Shown here piece after piece: positions 12,134 to 24,214 of a stretch of 64,000 nucleotides of DNA (its first letter is position 1; each line of letters starts with the position of its first letter). The notes under the pieces are model-generated. The model did no database searches, had not been told where the DNA came from, and worked only from the letters and a program-made list of their open reading frames with translations. The stretch is from NCBI GenBank assembly GCA_963995505.1, contig OZ023180.1, positions 18,552,689-18,616,688 on the forward strand, written 5' to 3'. This DNA comes from Hypericum androsaemum (Eukaryota; Streptophyta; Magnoliopsida; Malpighiales; Hypericaceae). The position numbers and the translations under genes are program-made.

Positions 12134-14020
12134 TCACTTCCTCTTCTTTTTGATGAGTTCTTTCAAAAACTTAGAGTAGTGGGACATTTGATCCAACACC
12201 TCTAGATTAGAGACGCTAATTTGGACATTTTTCATCTTCTCCATAAAGTCGAGAAATTTGTTATCCATCAAGTTCTTCTTCTTAACTCTTTGAGGAAATG
12301 GTAGAGGCGGGATCTTTAGTGGTGGCGACACATACTTCTCTTCCTCATCCATCTCAACAAATGGACGTTTCTCCTTCTCCATCTCTTCATTTTCCTCTTC
12401 ATTCTTCTCTTTTTCATGGACCTCCTCTTTGTTTTCTCTTGATTTCCTTGTTTCTTGGGCAACAATTTTATTGCCACTCTTCAAAGTAATTGCGCTCACA
12501 TTTTCTCGAGGATTCGCTTTCGTGGAGCTAGGAAGAGAGCCGGACGCTCTGTGGGCATTTGCATTTGCTATTTTCCCAAGTTTTCTCTCCATATTATGCA
12601 TGGCGGTTGCTTGATCCTTGAGAATTTATTCAAAGTTATCATGCCTTGATCCTTGTTGTTGTATGGCGGCCAAAATTTGTCCTTGTTGGCTAACCACTCC
12701 TCCAACTTGTTGCATGAATTTTTCAATCTTTTTGAACTTCTTCTCAATAGTTCCCATCCGATCCATCAAAGAAAAATATGGTCGAAAACTAGGAGGAGGC
12801 CCTTGAGGTGCATTACGAAGAGGAGGTCCCTTATCCGGGACAATCGCCATGTTATCTCCACTACTTCCTCCATTTCAAGAGAAGTTCAGGTGATTTCTCC
12901 ACCCGGGATTGTACGTAGAGGAATATGGGTTTCCAATCCTATTTGCTCCTTGCCCTTGGCCACTAACAAAATTCACTTCCTCCATAGTAGAGCCCAACAC
13001 AGCACACTCTTGGTTCTCATGGCCAACATTGCCACAAACTTCACAATTTGTTTACACGGCCACAACATTGATTTTGTGTAAGCTTAGATCATTCACCTTC
13101 TTTGTCAACAAAGCCAATTGAGCTTGAATAGAGGAGGCAATGTCAATATCAATAACTTTTACTTGCTCCTTACTAGGTTGCCTCGCTCTCTCATTGGCTA
13201 TTAGAATGTTTGTAGCCGCCAACTCCTCCAAGATATGGTGGACATCATCCCTATCCTTTCTCAAGAAGGAACCATTAGAGGCGGCATCAACCGTGCCCCT
13301 TATTGAGGATCCTAGACCGAAGTAAAAAGTTCAGAGTAAAGATTCCTCCGTCAAGTTATGGTGTGGGCAACTCCTTTGCAATCTCTTGAATCTCTCCCAA
13401 GCTTCACTCAAAGACTCATTCTCAAATTGTTGAAAATTATTAATCTCCTTCACGAGACTATTCGTCTTTGAGAAGGAAAAGTACTTTTCAAGAAAGGCAT
13501 TAGCTAGCTCCTCCCACGTGGCTATCGATGTCCCAACCAATTGCTTGTACCAAATCTTGGCATTTTCTTTCAAAGTAAATGGGAACAACCTAAGCTTTAC
13601 GGCATCATCGGAAGCTCCATTATACCTAAAGGTGTCGGTTATCTCCAGAAAGTTAGCAATATGGTCATTGGGATCTTTATTCGACAACCCATAGAATTGG
13701 ACCGAAGCTTGGAGCATGTGTATCATGGCCGGCTTGATCTCGAAATTGTTAGCTTGGATACTCGGCCTAGGGACTCCAGACATTGCGTCCCTTAAGGTGG
13801 GCCTAGAATAATCCATGAGAGTCCTTCAAGGAGCTTCATCTCCTTGCGCATCTCCGTGTGGCTCGTCCCTTGGATGAGCTTGTTGGTTCATCCGTGCTTG
13901 AATTCTTCTCTCTTGTCGCAATATCTTTTCCAAATATCCAATGTCTACTTCTATTTCCACTGGAAGGTTGTTGGTAGAACGAGTTAGGGGCATGCGACAA
14001 ATAAGTACCTTGCAAGACAA
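12134..14020 (-). pseudogene. Athila-type gag, several in-frame stops
   Basis: The frame starts MPLTRSTNN near 13993 and runs to KELIKKKRK at 12134. The capsid part contains IKPAMIHMLQASVQFYGLSN, DPNDHIANFLEITDTFRYNG, LRLFPFTLKENAKIWY, TWEELANAFLEKYF and SLSEAWERFKRLQRSCPHH, the Retrotrans_gag signature. A CxxC knuckle-like piece (CEVCGNVGHENQEC) follows. Stops lie at 13826, near 13331, at 13052, near 12876 and at 12626, all in the same frame, so it is a gag damaged by point mutations and not frameshifted. Confidence 0.85.
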
Positions 14021-14109
14021 GTAACAAAGGTACTAAGTAACCAAGTAAATAAAAAATAAATAAATATCCTAATCTAAGTTCGTAAGCCAAATTAAGTGTC
14101 TATCACTTA

Positions 14110-14128
14110 ATCCCCGGCAACGGAGCCA
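14110..14128 (-). other. Primer-binding site, tRNA-Asp type
   Basis: On the minus strand TGGCTCCGTTGCCGGGGAT lies two bases past the end of the 5' LTR. It matches the 3' end of plant tRNA-Asp (ending CCCCGGCAACGGCGCCA) with one mismatch, the expected first-strand primer for this lineage. Confidence 0.8.
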
Positions 14129-14130
14129 AT

Positions 14131-15617
14131 TGAAAGGAAGAATTTTTACACCCCTCTTGTAATGAAGAGTAAGTAAGGGATTGTCGTCCCACAAGGACTA
14201 AGTTCTAGGCCACAAATACGACTCCACCACTAGTTTAGGACTACAAATAAAGGATATGTTAATTCGAAACACGAGTTGGTTACTACAACGACTAAACTAG
14301 AAGAAGATTTAAACAATAAAGGAAAAAGTGGGCTTGGCACCAATGACACCTAGATAACCAAATGGCCTATGGAGTTTATTAAGTTCGTGTTATGGTTCGG
14401 GTATTTTTAAAGTAACTAATCAATGCTCCCGCTATTAATTAGTCTAAATTGAGTATTAATTAAGCTTAGTTGAACTAATCATACTTGCGTAACTAATTAG
14501 CCACCTAATCTAACTAATTACTAATTATAACCATTACCCTTTGGACAACTAACTACCTAATGAGATCTCTCATCAAAAGGCAACTAATTAACTAGTTAAA
14601 TGGTCCATCAATCCTAACCCCTCCTGGCGATTAGTATTAATCATATTCATAATCAAGGTAATCAATCAAGATTAAGCATTAAACTCATTGACTAGTTCAC
14701 AAACCTTAGCATTTTAACTCCACTAAACCATAGGCTAAGTAGATGCCATCAAGGCACCCAACTCACTAATCAACTACTCACACATATCAACTACACAACT
14801 AAACACATCCATTAAATAAAGCAAGTAAATCATGAACATAAAAGAGAGGGTTAAAGAAAGCTCAAGATCTTCAAAGCTTCCAAAAGTTCTCCTTCAAGTT
14901 CTCTACAAGCTTCAACAATGGTGAGCCAAGTTTCTCTTCCAAAAGAGAGAGAGAGTGGAGTTGGTGAGTGAATGGTGGGAAAATATCTAAAGTGTCTAAG
15001 AGTTAGCTTCCAAGAAAAGCCAAGGAAGCTATATATACAAAAATTCTCAACTCAAAACTAACTAAACTATTCCTAAAGTTCCAGCCAAGTAAAGCCATGG
15101 ACAATTCTAAAATGGGCCCAAAATGGTTCATGAATTCCGGCCTATTTCAGCTAGGCAAGTTCTCAGATTTGAAGCTTAATTTTGGATACATTTTTTACCC
15201 TCTTAGACTTCGAATTTTAAGAAGACCATCATAGATAAAGTTGTAGCCATGGATGTCTTCTTTCCAGAACTGCCTCACTCGTCTCCATCGGACTTCGTAT
15301 GCAAAAGTTATCTTTATTTGAGTCGCTCGAGGTCAGTCTGTCCAATGTCGTCGCGGTTCCGATTGTGCACCATTCTTCCCGGCTGATCCAAACGTCTTTG
15401 ACACGATTCAAGGTGCACCAATATCCTCCTCGCATCTCCACAAAGTCTCCTAGCAATAAACACGGACAAAACGCAATAAAAATCACATAAACTATACTAA
15501 AATATTCAAAGCATGAAATATGACACTACATCACTACATAACAAACAAAAATACTAGAAACAACATAAAATTAACACTAAAACATACATAGATAATATAA
15601 TATTTCTACACTCATCA
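14131..15617 (-). repeat. 5' LTR of the Athila-type element
   Basis: Direct repeat of 6782-8256, with TGAAAGGAAG at its left edge and ACACTCATCA at its right edge. It would contain the promoter for the minus-strand transcript. Substitutions and small indels against the other LTR are frequent. Confidence 0.9.
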
Positions 15618-16168
15618 ACTGTAAATAGAAGCTTTAAGGATAAAATAATAGACAGTTACTTACACTATCATCAAAGATAGTATTCCACCAGAATGATGCT
15701 CTCTTGGCGAGCTCTTCAGATCTGTATATGCTTGGGTCAACCATTAGACTTGTATAGTATTTACTAATTTTTTCCAAAAGAGAATGAAAAAAAAAAGAAA
15801 AACAGGAGAAATAGCTTAAGAAAACCTACAGAAAACTCCGAGGAGGGAAGATCTCCGGAGCGATCTCCATGGCAGACGGGAGCGAATTTTCTTCTTGAAG
15901 TGGCGGGGAGGAAAGGAATTTGAATTTGAACTATTTTTCTTTTTTTGGTTGGGCAGGAGGTAAGTATTTATATTGTTGAGTTCAAAATTTTTGGGGAAAA
16001 ATATTAAGATATATTTAATATATTCGGATGTCTAATCCTTAGTAAATTAATTATTAAAATTTAAAAAATTAAACTATTTAGTCCCTAAATATCAACTTGA
16101 CAACTAATTTGCTAAATTAAAATTACTAAAATACCCATTGATTGTGATTCCAAAATGGCCATTAAAAA
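15618..16168. other. Intergenic
   Basis: No gene is seen. GC content rises near 15830-15910, then AT-rich sequence leads into the element at 16169. Confidence 0.5.
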
Positions 16169-17280
16169 GGACAAATTACTCTCAAGTCCCTGACCTTTGG
16201 TCACCCTCCCCCTAGGGTCCATGACTTTTGGAAAATAATTGTCTCATCCCTAAGTTTTGATGATAATAGACTTTCGGGTCCCTCGAGCCGGAATATTTCT
16301 TTTTCTCCGGCGAACTCCCACTTAAAATGACCAAAATATCCCTCTCACTTAAAAAAGAAAAGAAAAAAGAAACCTAGTTCCGTTCTTCCCCGAGATCCTC
16401 AGATCCGAGAAACTAGATAAATCCTAATAGAGGGGTTCTTCACCAACCTCCCTATTAATTGTGCGACCGGCCAATTTGTTCCACGATCTATGACGGAGAA
16501 TCGAGGCCATGGGTGATGACTGGCAAAATTAAAATCTCCCCTAGAAGTTCTCCAGGAGAAAGAAGATCCTCCCACGATCAATTTCTTGGATGAATTTCTG
16601 GTCTCGCTAAGCACCATCCTCGTCGTTGCCAAGCACCGTCGTCGCCAAGCACCATCCTTGCCAAGAACTATCGTCGCAAAAGGTCTTTGCCAAGCACCAT
16701 CGCCGCCCTCATCCTCGATTCTATGCTCCAATCTGCCGTCATTTGGAGCCGGGGCGAACTCACCCTCGTCTGCACCCGACACTGCTTCGATGCGTCCCTT
16801 GCTCTTGTCGCCGACGATGTGGGTGCTTGTTTTTCTAAATTGATTCTTGAATTTTTGTTTGTTTCTTGGGTTCGTTTCTACCCATATGTTGATTGAAGTT
16901 TTAGAATTTTTTAATTGTTGAAGAGGCATGAATGAAGAAGACGATGTTGGAGGTTAGGCCCTTCAGTTAATAATCTTGCACATTTTTTGATTTATGGGAT
17001 TGAGGTGGACGAATAAGAAGATGAAGATGAAGTTCTTTTATTTTTAGGGAAGATGAAGATTGAGGTGGATGGATTTTTATTTTTTTAAAAGTTTTTTTGT
17101 CATTTTTCTTTTTTTAGTGGGAGGGCATTTTGGTCATTTCAAGTGGGAGTTCACCGGAGAAAAATAAATATTCCGATTCCATGAATCTGAGAGTCTATTA
17201 TCATCAAAACTTATGGACGAAACAATTATTTTTCAAAAGTCAGAGACCCTAGAGAATCGGGACTAAGAGATAATTTGTCC
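16169..17280. mobile_element. Long-TIR non-autonomous element with GC-rich cargo
   Basis: The left arm GGACAAATTACTCTCAAGTC and onward (to about 16370) is inverted at the right (about 17085-17280, ending GATAATTTGTCC). Shared arm blocks include AAAATAATTGT, AAGTTTTGATGATAATAGAC, CTCCGGCGAACTCCCACTT and GACCAAAAT. The interior has GC-rich, coding-like sequence (16480-16820, CCAAGCACCATCG/CGTCG repeats) with no recognisable protein. Flanking duplications are not clean. The general form is that of a foldback or Pack-MULE-like element. Confidence 0.75.
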
Positions 17281-18870
17281 TTACAAAAATGCTAACACCA
17301 CAAATTAAAAACTCATATTGTCTTGATGGGTTTAAAGGATATCATCAATGTTAAGATTGCCTCCTTGGAGATAAAAAATAAACCACATAACATTTTCACG
17401 GTCAAGTTTTTTTAATCTATACCTATTTATGAAAAAAGGCAATATACTATATGAAAAAAGGAACAAAAGGAAATATACTATATGAAAAAACTCAATATAT
17501 ATATATATTGATTGAAACTTGAAAGGAAGAATCTTGCGTCATTTAAATTTAATCATAAAATTTAATATTTTTAAATTTTTGATCGGATGTTGATGTATAA
17601 TGTAGTAATGTCTTAAATTTATTTAAATTGTATATGAAAATTAATTTTGTGTGTAAAAAGTCAAACCCTGAATTTCCTAGAGGGTAGGGTATGGGTCTAA
17701 CATTAAAAAAATTGTAGGGTCGAGGGTAGAGTATTATATGTGTAAAGTCTTACCAATACTTTATCATATCCGACCCATTGTCATCCCTATAAAAAATATA
17801 TAGAGCCAATATAGTTTGCAAATGTCACTTGATTACGAGTGAGGTAAAACTTTTGTCACTTGGTCAAAGAATTTAAAACATCGTGAAATCACATGGTACT
17901 AAAATAAAATTTAACCTAAAAAATATTCATATAAAATAAAATAATGATTATTTACATATTGTATATTGCATATTATAATTAATTTTTAAGTATAAATTTA
18001 ATTATATTGTCTAATAAAAAGGTCAATATCAAGTATAATCTCAAAGTTTGTTTTCGTAAAATATATTTGGATATCATTTTTTATAAATTGTTTGAGAAGT
18101 TTGAAATACAATGATGATTTAAAATAATTAAAACAAACATTTTGCACGAAATAGGTAAAAGTAAAAAAAGGTAGATGATTATTAAAAAAATTTAAAAATA
18201 AAAGATTTATTTAACTAATATGGATAACTTTAATGAGGATGTATATGTGATAATGTCATACTAATCTATAACCATAAGACATATTTTGATCATTTACAAA
18301 AAAAGAAGAAGGAAATACATGGAGAAAATTAGAAAACAAAGAAAAACAAAGTTTCGCTTGAGATTATCTATTTTTCATTTATATCAATTGAGGTTATATA
18401 TTTTTAATTTATTGCAAGTATTTTGATGTTATTAACCCGTAGTTCATTTATACAAATTACATGTTTTCATAATTACTAGTAGATTGATGTTATATCTCTT
18501 CACAAAATTTTTTTAAAATAAATTAAGACAATCTTACCATCTGTTTTGTGGAATCTACAATCCAAACAAATAGATCTCCCATCCTCAACCGAGCGAAAGA
18601 GAAGGATACCCCAAAACGAAACCGGGTCCCACATGGCGCTCTAAGTTACTATAATTTTTTGGGAGTCGTCGGATCTATTTTATACTATACTATAATAATA
18701 GCTGTCGTAGTTTCAACAACTTGGACTTTAAATTAGTCCTACGTGGACAGGCCGTGTCTTGTCTTACCCAAAAATCGGATCCCCAGCCAGTTCCTTTGCT
18801 TCTCCTTTTAAATTTCAACGTTAACACCGCTTCCTTCATAAAAAACTAGCCGTTGCATCTTTCTCCCATT
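17281..18870. other. AT-rich intergenic with a MITE remnant
   Basis: Mostly AT-rich. Around 17660-17790 there is GAGGGTAGGGTATGGGTCT up to CCGACCCATTGTCATCCCTA, which looks like a decayed end of the AGGGATGACAAT-ended element type seen complete at 51493. The last 250 bp before 18898 should hold the promoter of the next gene. Confidence 0.5.
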
Positions 18871-18896
18871 CTCTCTCTCTCTCTCTCTCTCTCTCT
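18871..18896. repeat. (CT)13 microsatellite in the 5' UTR
   Basis: CT dinucleotides run directly up to two bases before the start codon at 18898. CT/GA tracts in 5' UTRs are common in plants and can act as GAGA-type elements. Confidence 0.9.
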
Positions 18897-18897
18897 A

Positions 18898-20337
18898 ATG
18901 GCCGCTTCGGTGGATTCACCTTCTCCTTCTCCTCCTCCTCCTCCTCTTGGATCTTCCTCTTCTCCTCTCATGTACAGCTCGGACTCCGATAAGCGCTTCT
19001 GGAGCTCTCTCCGAAACCGGGTCGACGTGCTCCTCGAGAACAACCCACACCAGAGACTCCCATCTTCCGGGCAAGATCAGCTCAATCTCGACCCGAGTCC
19101 GGTATGGTTTCGAGTTCATTTCTAGACCGTCTTGTCGTGTCTCTATCTTACTTTCAAGTGTTAGCTAATCTCTGTTGATTTACTCGTAGAGTGTTGGAAG
19201 ATCTGAGAGAGCTAAGAGGATGAAGGAGGACTCATTGCTTCTGCTCAGAGGGTTTGATTCTGTTTCCCAAACGCTCTCCCAGCTTTCCAGCAACTTGGGA
19301 AATGCTCTTCAGGTAAATAATTGCAGTACGGTTTCCTAATCTTAGTTTAATTGCTCGATTAGGAGATAAGAAAAATCATATAATTGTATTTTTATCTCTG
19401 TTTTAAAAGGGAGCTAGGTCTCTAGCTGAGCCACCCACGTTGAGCGAGATACTCCAAATCAAAACCAACAACTCAGAGGCTGTACAGGAGAAGGATTTGG
19501 AAGCCCGAGAAACCGACAGTGACGAGGAGCAGAAAGGCCTGAAACGAAAGTTTGAACCCGGAGAGGATGACGATGCCTCTGCAGATGGCGTCGAAGATCT
19601 GGCGGACGGAGCGGAGGAGATCTCTAAGAACGCGAAGCTAAAGAAAGCAAAAAATGTTGGTTCCCTTTTTCTTCTTTAGCTTGTTTGTTTTTGTCTCAAA
19701 CTTCTGTCACAATTCGGAAATATTTGTCTCTGTCGTGCACTGCAGATGGCAGTCTCTCTGGCGATGAAAGCAGCTTCTCTTGCAAGAGAGATGAAGTCGC
19801 TCAGATCCGATTTGTCCTTTATGCAAGAAAGATGTGTTCTGCTGGAAGAGGAGAACAGGAGGCTTCGAGACGGGTTCTCGAAAGGGATCAGACCAGAGGA
19901 AGATGATCTGGTAAATACATGTTCTTGCAAATCTGCAGTAATACATTCGCTGATCAATTCCACGGAGGTTGCATATTCTGGAAAGATTTCTCACTTTAAT
20001 TTGTTTCGAACGGCGACAGATGAGGCTTCAAATGGAGTTCTTGCTCGCCGAGAAGTCTAGATTGGCAACGGAGAACGCCAATCTGGTACGGGAGAATCAG
20101 TGCCTCCACCAGCTAGTAGAGTACCACCAAGCCACCTCCCAAGACATCTCTGCTTCTTATGAAGAGGTTCTACAGGGAATCCGCTTAGACTTTGGTTCTC
20201 CATCATCGCAGCAGCAGACCGAGGAGGAAGACGATGGCGAAGATAAAGAAGAGCAGCGGACTTCGAATTCCGGTATCACGGCGGGGCTCACTGCATCCCT
20301 TGATGAGCACTTTGACCAAGAACAAGGGCATCAATAG
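18898..20337 (+). CDS. Coiled-coil protein of unknown function, 351 aa, five exons
   Basis: Exons 18898-19101, 19190-19312, 19410-19655, 19746-19910 and 20020-20337 join without frame loss (68+41+82+55+105 codons plus stop), all introns phase 0 with GT...AG ends. The N-terminus is Ser/Pro-rich. Exon 2 reads [20 protein letters not shown]. Exon 3 is acidic, then basic (KKAKN). Exons 4-5 form a long coiled coil ([54 protein letters not shown]). The C-terminus is acidic and Gln-rich. The combination looks like a conserved plant-specific protein, but I cannot attach a proven function; scaffold or nuclear roles are guesses. An in-frame ATG lies upstream at 18853 but would read through the CT repeat, so 18898 is preferred. 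The exon 3 donor (GTTGGT) is weaker than the others. Confidence 0.8.
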
Positions 20338-20847
20338 GAGTTATTATGGACACCAAGAGCAGATTTTCCGCATTCAGATATGTTGTCTTTTGATGTAATC
20401 TCTCATTGCCCTGGAAAACAATTTCGCGTACTTGCACCTGAAATGAATAAGCTCAAAAATTTTGGCCATCTATCAAAAATAGGCTTTTTGCGCTTCTCTA
20501 TAGATGTACTTGATTTCCACCGTCCATGAGCGTGAGATTAGATTGCTCATTTCGAACTCGAGACTTTAGTTAAGAATATCCAAGTCTCTTACCAGAGTTG
20601 GTACTTGCTTCTCCATATTTGCCAATGAAATTAAAACATAATAGTAAATTGCTACAACAAAAGAGTCCTAAAGAAACAAAAGGCTAGGATATAAACTTCA
20701 CAACTTAGTTGCAGTTCTATTGACACTACACAATAATACCAAGGGGCAGCCTTCCTTTTCTAGTAGCCTACAAACCAAAACAAATCCGAATGCATATCAT
20801 TGTTGAAACTAGTAATGACATGCCTAGCAAAAGCTAAACCATGCCCA
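20338..20847. other. Convergent 3' flanks
   Basis: Space between the 3' ends of the plus-strand coiled-coil gene and the minus-strand AT-hook gene. It should contain both polyadenylation regions; an AATGAATAA-like block is at 20442-20450. No other feature is seen. Confidence 0.5.
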
Positions 20848-23008
20848 TCAGTTACCATTGGCTTCTTTCTTCCGCTTGGCATTCTTGCCATTTCCGGTGT
20901 CTTGATTAATGTACGGGCTGCAAGTTGCTTCATTAACATTCAGAGCCGTTTCCTTGGTTTTTGCCAGACTTGTGATTGTTATCGCATTCATCAACTTCTC
21001 GTACTAAGCAAAGACAAAACAAAAGTTAGATGTACCACATTCTAACACAATGTTACAATATGAAGACAACCTTTGAATTGAAGTTCATTCTACAAAAGCG
21101 AAATGATACCATACTCGCATACGTCGATAACTTACAAAAATATCATGCAAAAAAGACCTGAAACTACAGTTTTTTCAGATGCCTACTTTTGCAAGGACAA
21201 TATGCAGAAACAGATGTCATGGCTCAAAAATATCATAATATAAAATATCCTTCCATACTGAACTCTAACTAATATAGAAGGGTTAAAAATTATTCATGTG
21301 AAAGGACACCGTGTCAATGGCAAGCAGGCCACGCCAAATTGACGAAAGGAAAAAGCTGTTGAAAGAAGATGCCAAGGGTATACTTCCCTTCAGTGAATAT
21401 TTAAGGTGCAAACATTTCATAAAGTACTAAAGCCTGCAATAGACATTGTCGTTTTGGTGTGGCAATGTGACTCATACTGATCTAATTATCACACATCACC
21501 CACGAGAAACAATAAAATGTACCAATACGTTTGCTTCGCAACAAGTAGTTTGTTAATAACGATTAAATGACATCAACAGGTGACAAACAACATTACGTCA
21601 GTATCCCAATCGCTATACAATGGTCCGAACAGTTTAAATTTCAATTTTAGCATCCGAGTTTAAGAATGAAATAGCGGATCATGTGACTAGTACTTACGGT
21701 GAAAAAAAAGAGAACAAACAAAATTCTAGACCATGTCACTATGATCAGCATAACTATATCAAAAAAAGCAAGAAATCAAATGCAATAAACAGATGGATTC
21801 AAATGCAAAGGAGAGAGAGATAAGAGCATACTACTTCAATTTGACCATGAGTTTTCTCCAACTCCCTAATCAGTTGTTGGTTTTCCTCCATCAATGCTTC
21901 CACCTGTGAAAGATATAAACCAAGCACCCTATATATAAGCAAAGGACTGGATTCCCTTATCTCATTGTACTTAAAAAGCAAAGAACTTCAATTACAACCT
22001 TCTTCTGCGACTCAATGTAGAGATTCTTGTAAGACATCTCTCCCTCAAGAGCGGTTTCACCAGAGAAATTCCTCTTTGTCCCCTGGCAAGAAACTCAAAT
22101 AGTCAAAAAAGAGAAGAAGAAATAAAATACAATAACAAACAAAAACACTCCTAACAAGCAACAAAACCTTAGGATTAGTTGAGCCCTCTAAGATCCTCTT
22201 GTGTTCTTGCAGCATCTGTTCCATGTAATCACATCTCTCCTTCAAGCCCATCTCGTGAGCGGCGTGTCCCTGTTGGGGCAGCTCCTTACCGTCCTCCTCT
22301 TCCTCAACAACCGTGATGTCCTGGATCAAGCGCTCCGCGTCCAAGCTACCAGGTGGCGGAGTGACCACCGCAGCCGGGCACTGAAGGCGCTGTGACCGCC
22401 TCACGCTGCCAAGATGCTTACTTTCCGACTTCTTCGCGCCATTGACAGTCATAGCGGCCCCAAGTAGCTGCTCGGCCAGGGTTTCGGGTTGCGGGACATT
22501 CCCGCCCTCCTCCTCATCGCCCTCGACAACCGTGAAGTCCAGCATCAAGCGCTCTGCGGGCTCCACGTCCAAGCTACCAGGTGGTGGAGTAGCCGCTGCA
22601 GCCGGGCTCTGAAGGCGCTGGGACCGCCTCACGCTGCCAAGATGCTTGCTTTCCAACTTCTGCTCGGCCGGGGTTTCGGGTTGCGGGACATTCCCGTCCT
22701 CCTTGTTCCTGCTAACAACGGTCACCGGGGGTCCGTCCTCTACAGTCTGATGCACCTGTAAAGAACCCATATTAAAGACATTAGACTAGCTCCGACCTAC
22801 AATGTTGAGCATGCAAAAATGGAAAAGACGAGAAACCCTCGCATAAGAAGACAAGGAAAAGGTGCATGTCGTTTGTGAAGACGGAGACTAGAAAATCAAA
22901 ACAAGTAAAAGGAGAGGCAAGCCAAGAAGAGATGGGCGCTGCGCTATTCATGAGAAGCAACCAGGGAGAGAAGAACAGTACCGCGCGAGGCTTCCTTCCT
23001 CTTCCCAT
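20848..23008 (-). CDS. AT-hook-like, coiled-coil nuclear protein of unknown function, about 308 aa
   Basis: Proposed minus-strand exons are 23008-22982, 22755-22168, 22082-21999, 21903-21832 and 21003-20848. All junctions are phase 0 (9+196+28+24+51 codons). The 27-bp first exon encodes MGRGRKPRA, an AT-hook-like DNA-minor-groove motif. Exon 2 contains two copies of a module with VPQPET.AEQ, KHLGSVRRSQRLQ, TPPPGSLD and an acidic TVVE end. The rest is a coiled coil (KERCDYMEQMLQEHKRILEG; VEALMEENQQLIRELEKTHG), ending in a basic tail GKNAKRKKEANGN. This suggests a chromatin-associated protein, by inference only. An alternative start at 22770 (MGSLQVHQ) would skip exon 1, but it reads across a good acceptor (TTTACAG). 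The start codon lies only 219 bp from a young Mutator-like insertion. Confidence 0.68.
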
Positions 23009-23218
23009 GGTAACAGATGAGAGTAAAAGTTGGAAGATGGATCCGGAAGGGGTTAAAAGGGGCGTGCGTGGTGGATTGATTGACTGATATTTCTGATACC
23101 ATCGTTAGATCTGCACCGTTGATTTTAGGGAAGTAGGACACGTTTTTGACATCAAGATAGTTCAAAATTTATTTTGCCCTAGATGTTCGTTCTGTTCAAA
23201 GAGGAGTTATGGTGGTCG
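23009..23218. promoter_or_regulatory. Proximal promoter of the AT-hook gene, truncated by an insertion
   Basis: Only about 210 bp separate the minus-strand start codon from the target duplication of the Mutator-like element at 23219. Any further upstream promoter now lies beyond 27032. No TATA box is evident. Confidence 0.45.
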
Positions 23219-23226
23219 GACATTCT

Positions 23227-23469
23227 GGGTTTTTTTTCTGAATGGTGTTACTATTCACCATTTTTTGTGAAAAAAGCGTCCGATTTGAAAGTATTGCGGG
23301 GATGGTGTCCACGTGGCACGGACGCCGAAAAAAGTCGGATCTTGGACCAAGATCCGACTTTTTTTGTCGGATGACCAAGATCCGACTTTTTTTGTCGGAT
23401 CTTGGTCATATCCGAAATCTGAATAGGAGATTTCGGATAACCAAGATCCGACTTTTTTTGTCGGTTCTT
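23227..23469 (+). repeat. Left TIR of the Mutator-like element
   Basis: Starts GGGTTTTTTTTCTGAATGG. It contains four GATCCGAC-type sub-repeats in alternating orientation, so each arm is itself partly palindromic. Confidence 0.92.
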
Positions 23470-23569
23470 GGTCCATAACAAGATCCAACAAAAAAAGTCG
23501 GATTTTGGTCGGTATAAACACCAAAATCCGACTTTTTCCGTCGCTCACACTCCCGTCCCCGACGTCGCC

Positions 23570-24020
23570 TTCCCGTCTGTCCCGCTCGCCTCGCCGCGGC
23601 TCCCCGCTCCCGCTCGCCTCGCCGCTCCCGCTCCCCGCCCCCGCTCCCCGGATCCCGCCCCCGCCCCCCGCTCCCCGCCCCCGCTCCCCGGATCCCGCCC
23701 CCGCCCCCGGCTCCCCGCCCCCGCTCCCGCCCCCCGCTCCCCGCCCCCCGCTCCCCGCCCCCGCTCCCCGGTCCCCGCCCCCGCCCCCCGCTCGCCGCCC
23801 CCGCTCGCCTCGCCGCTACCGCTCCCCGCCCCCGCTCCCCGCTCCCTGCCCCCGCTCCCGCCCCCCGGTCCCCGGTCCCCGCCCCCCGCTCCCCGCCCCC
23901 GGTCCCCGGTCCCCGCCCCCGCTCCCCTGTCCCCGCCCCCGCTCCCCGGTCCCCGCCCCCCGCTCCCCGCCCCCGCTCCCGCTCGCCACTCGCCGCTCCC
24001 GCTCGCCGGCTCGCCCGCCT
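23570..24020. repeat. C-rich tract (CCCCGCCCCCGCTC)n
   Basis: About 450 bp built from CCCCGCCCCCGCTCCCCGG-like units, with dozens of C-runs on the plus strand and G-runs on the minus strand. Pro/Arg/Ala frames through it are composition artefacts. The complementary strand has dense potential for G-quadruplexes. Confidence 0.9.
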
Positions 24021-24214
24021 CTCGGTACAGCCCCCGACGTCGTATTAGGTAAATTTTTTAATTAGTTAATTTTTTACCTAATACGACGTTAGTTAATTGT
24101 GAATATTAGTTAATTGGTAAATTTAGTTAATTGGTTAATTGTTGATGTTAGTTAATTGGTTAATTGTTGATGTTGGTTAATTGTAATTTGTAGATAATTG
24201 GTTAAAAAAATTTG

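Larger units (their letters stand above)
6782..15617 (-). mobile_element. Athila-type Ty3/gypsy LTR retrotransposon, decayed, internally deleted
   Basis: Two direct repeats of about 1.48 kb (6782-8256 and 14131-15617) flank the element. On the minus strand they start TGATGAGTGT and end CTTTCA, the usual TG...CA. A primer-binding site for tRNA-Asp lies next to the right copy and a purine-rich tract next to the left copy, so the element runs right to left. Inside are gag, a protease with DLGAS, a deletion that removes reverse transcriptase, RNase H and most of integrase, and a long 3' non-coding part. Gag shows several stop codons and the LTRs differ from each other at many sites, so it is old. 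The flanks (GTTAT left, ACTGT right) do not match, so no target duplication is visible. Confidence 0.9.

Noticed and set aside
6777..15622. Target duplication for the Athila-type element
   Set aside because: The five bases beside the two LTRs (GTTAT and ACTGT) do not match, so none is claimed.
23468..24065. Pro/Ala/Arg-rich frames of about 190 codons
   Set aside because: Composition artefact of the C-rich repeat; two frames are open at once for the same reason.
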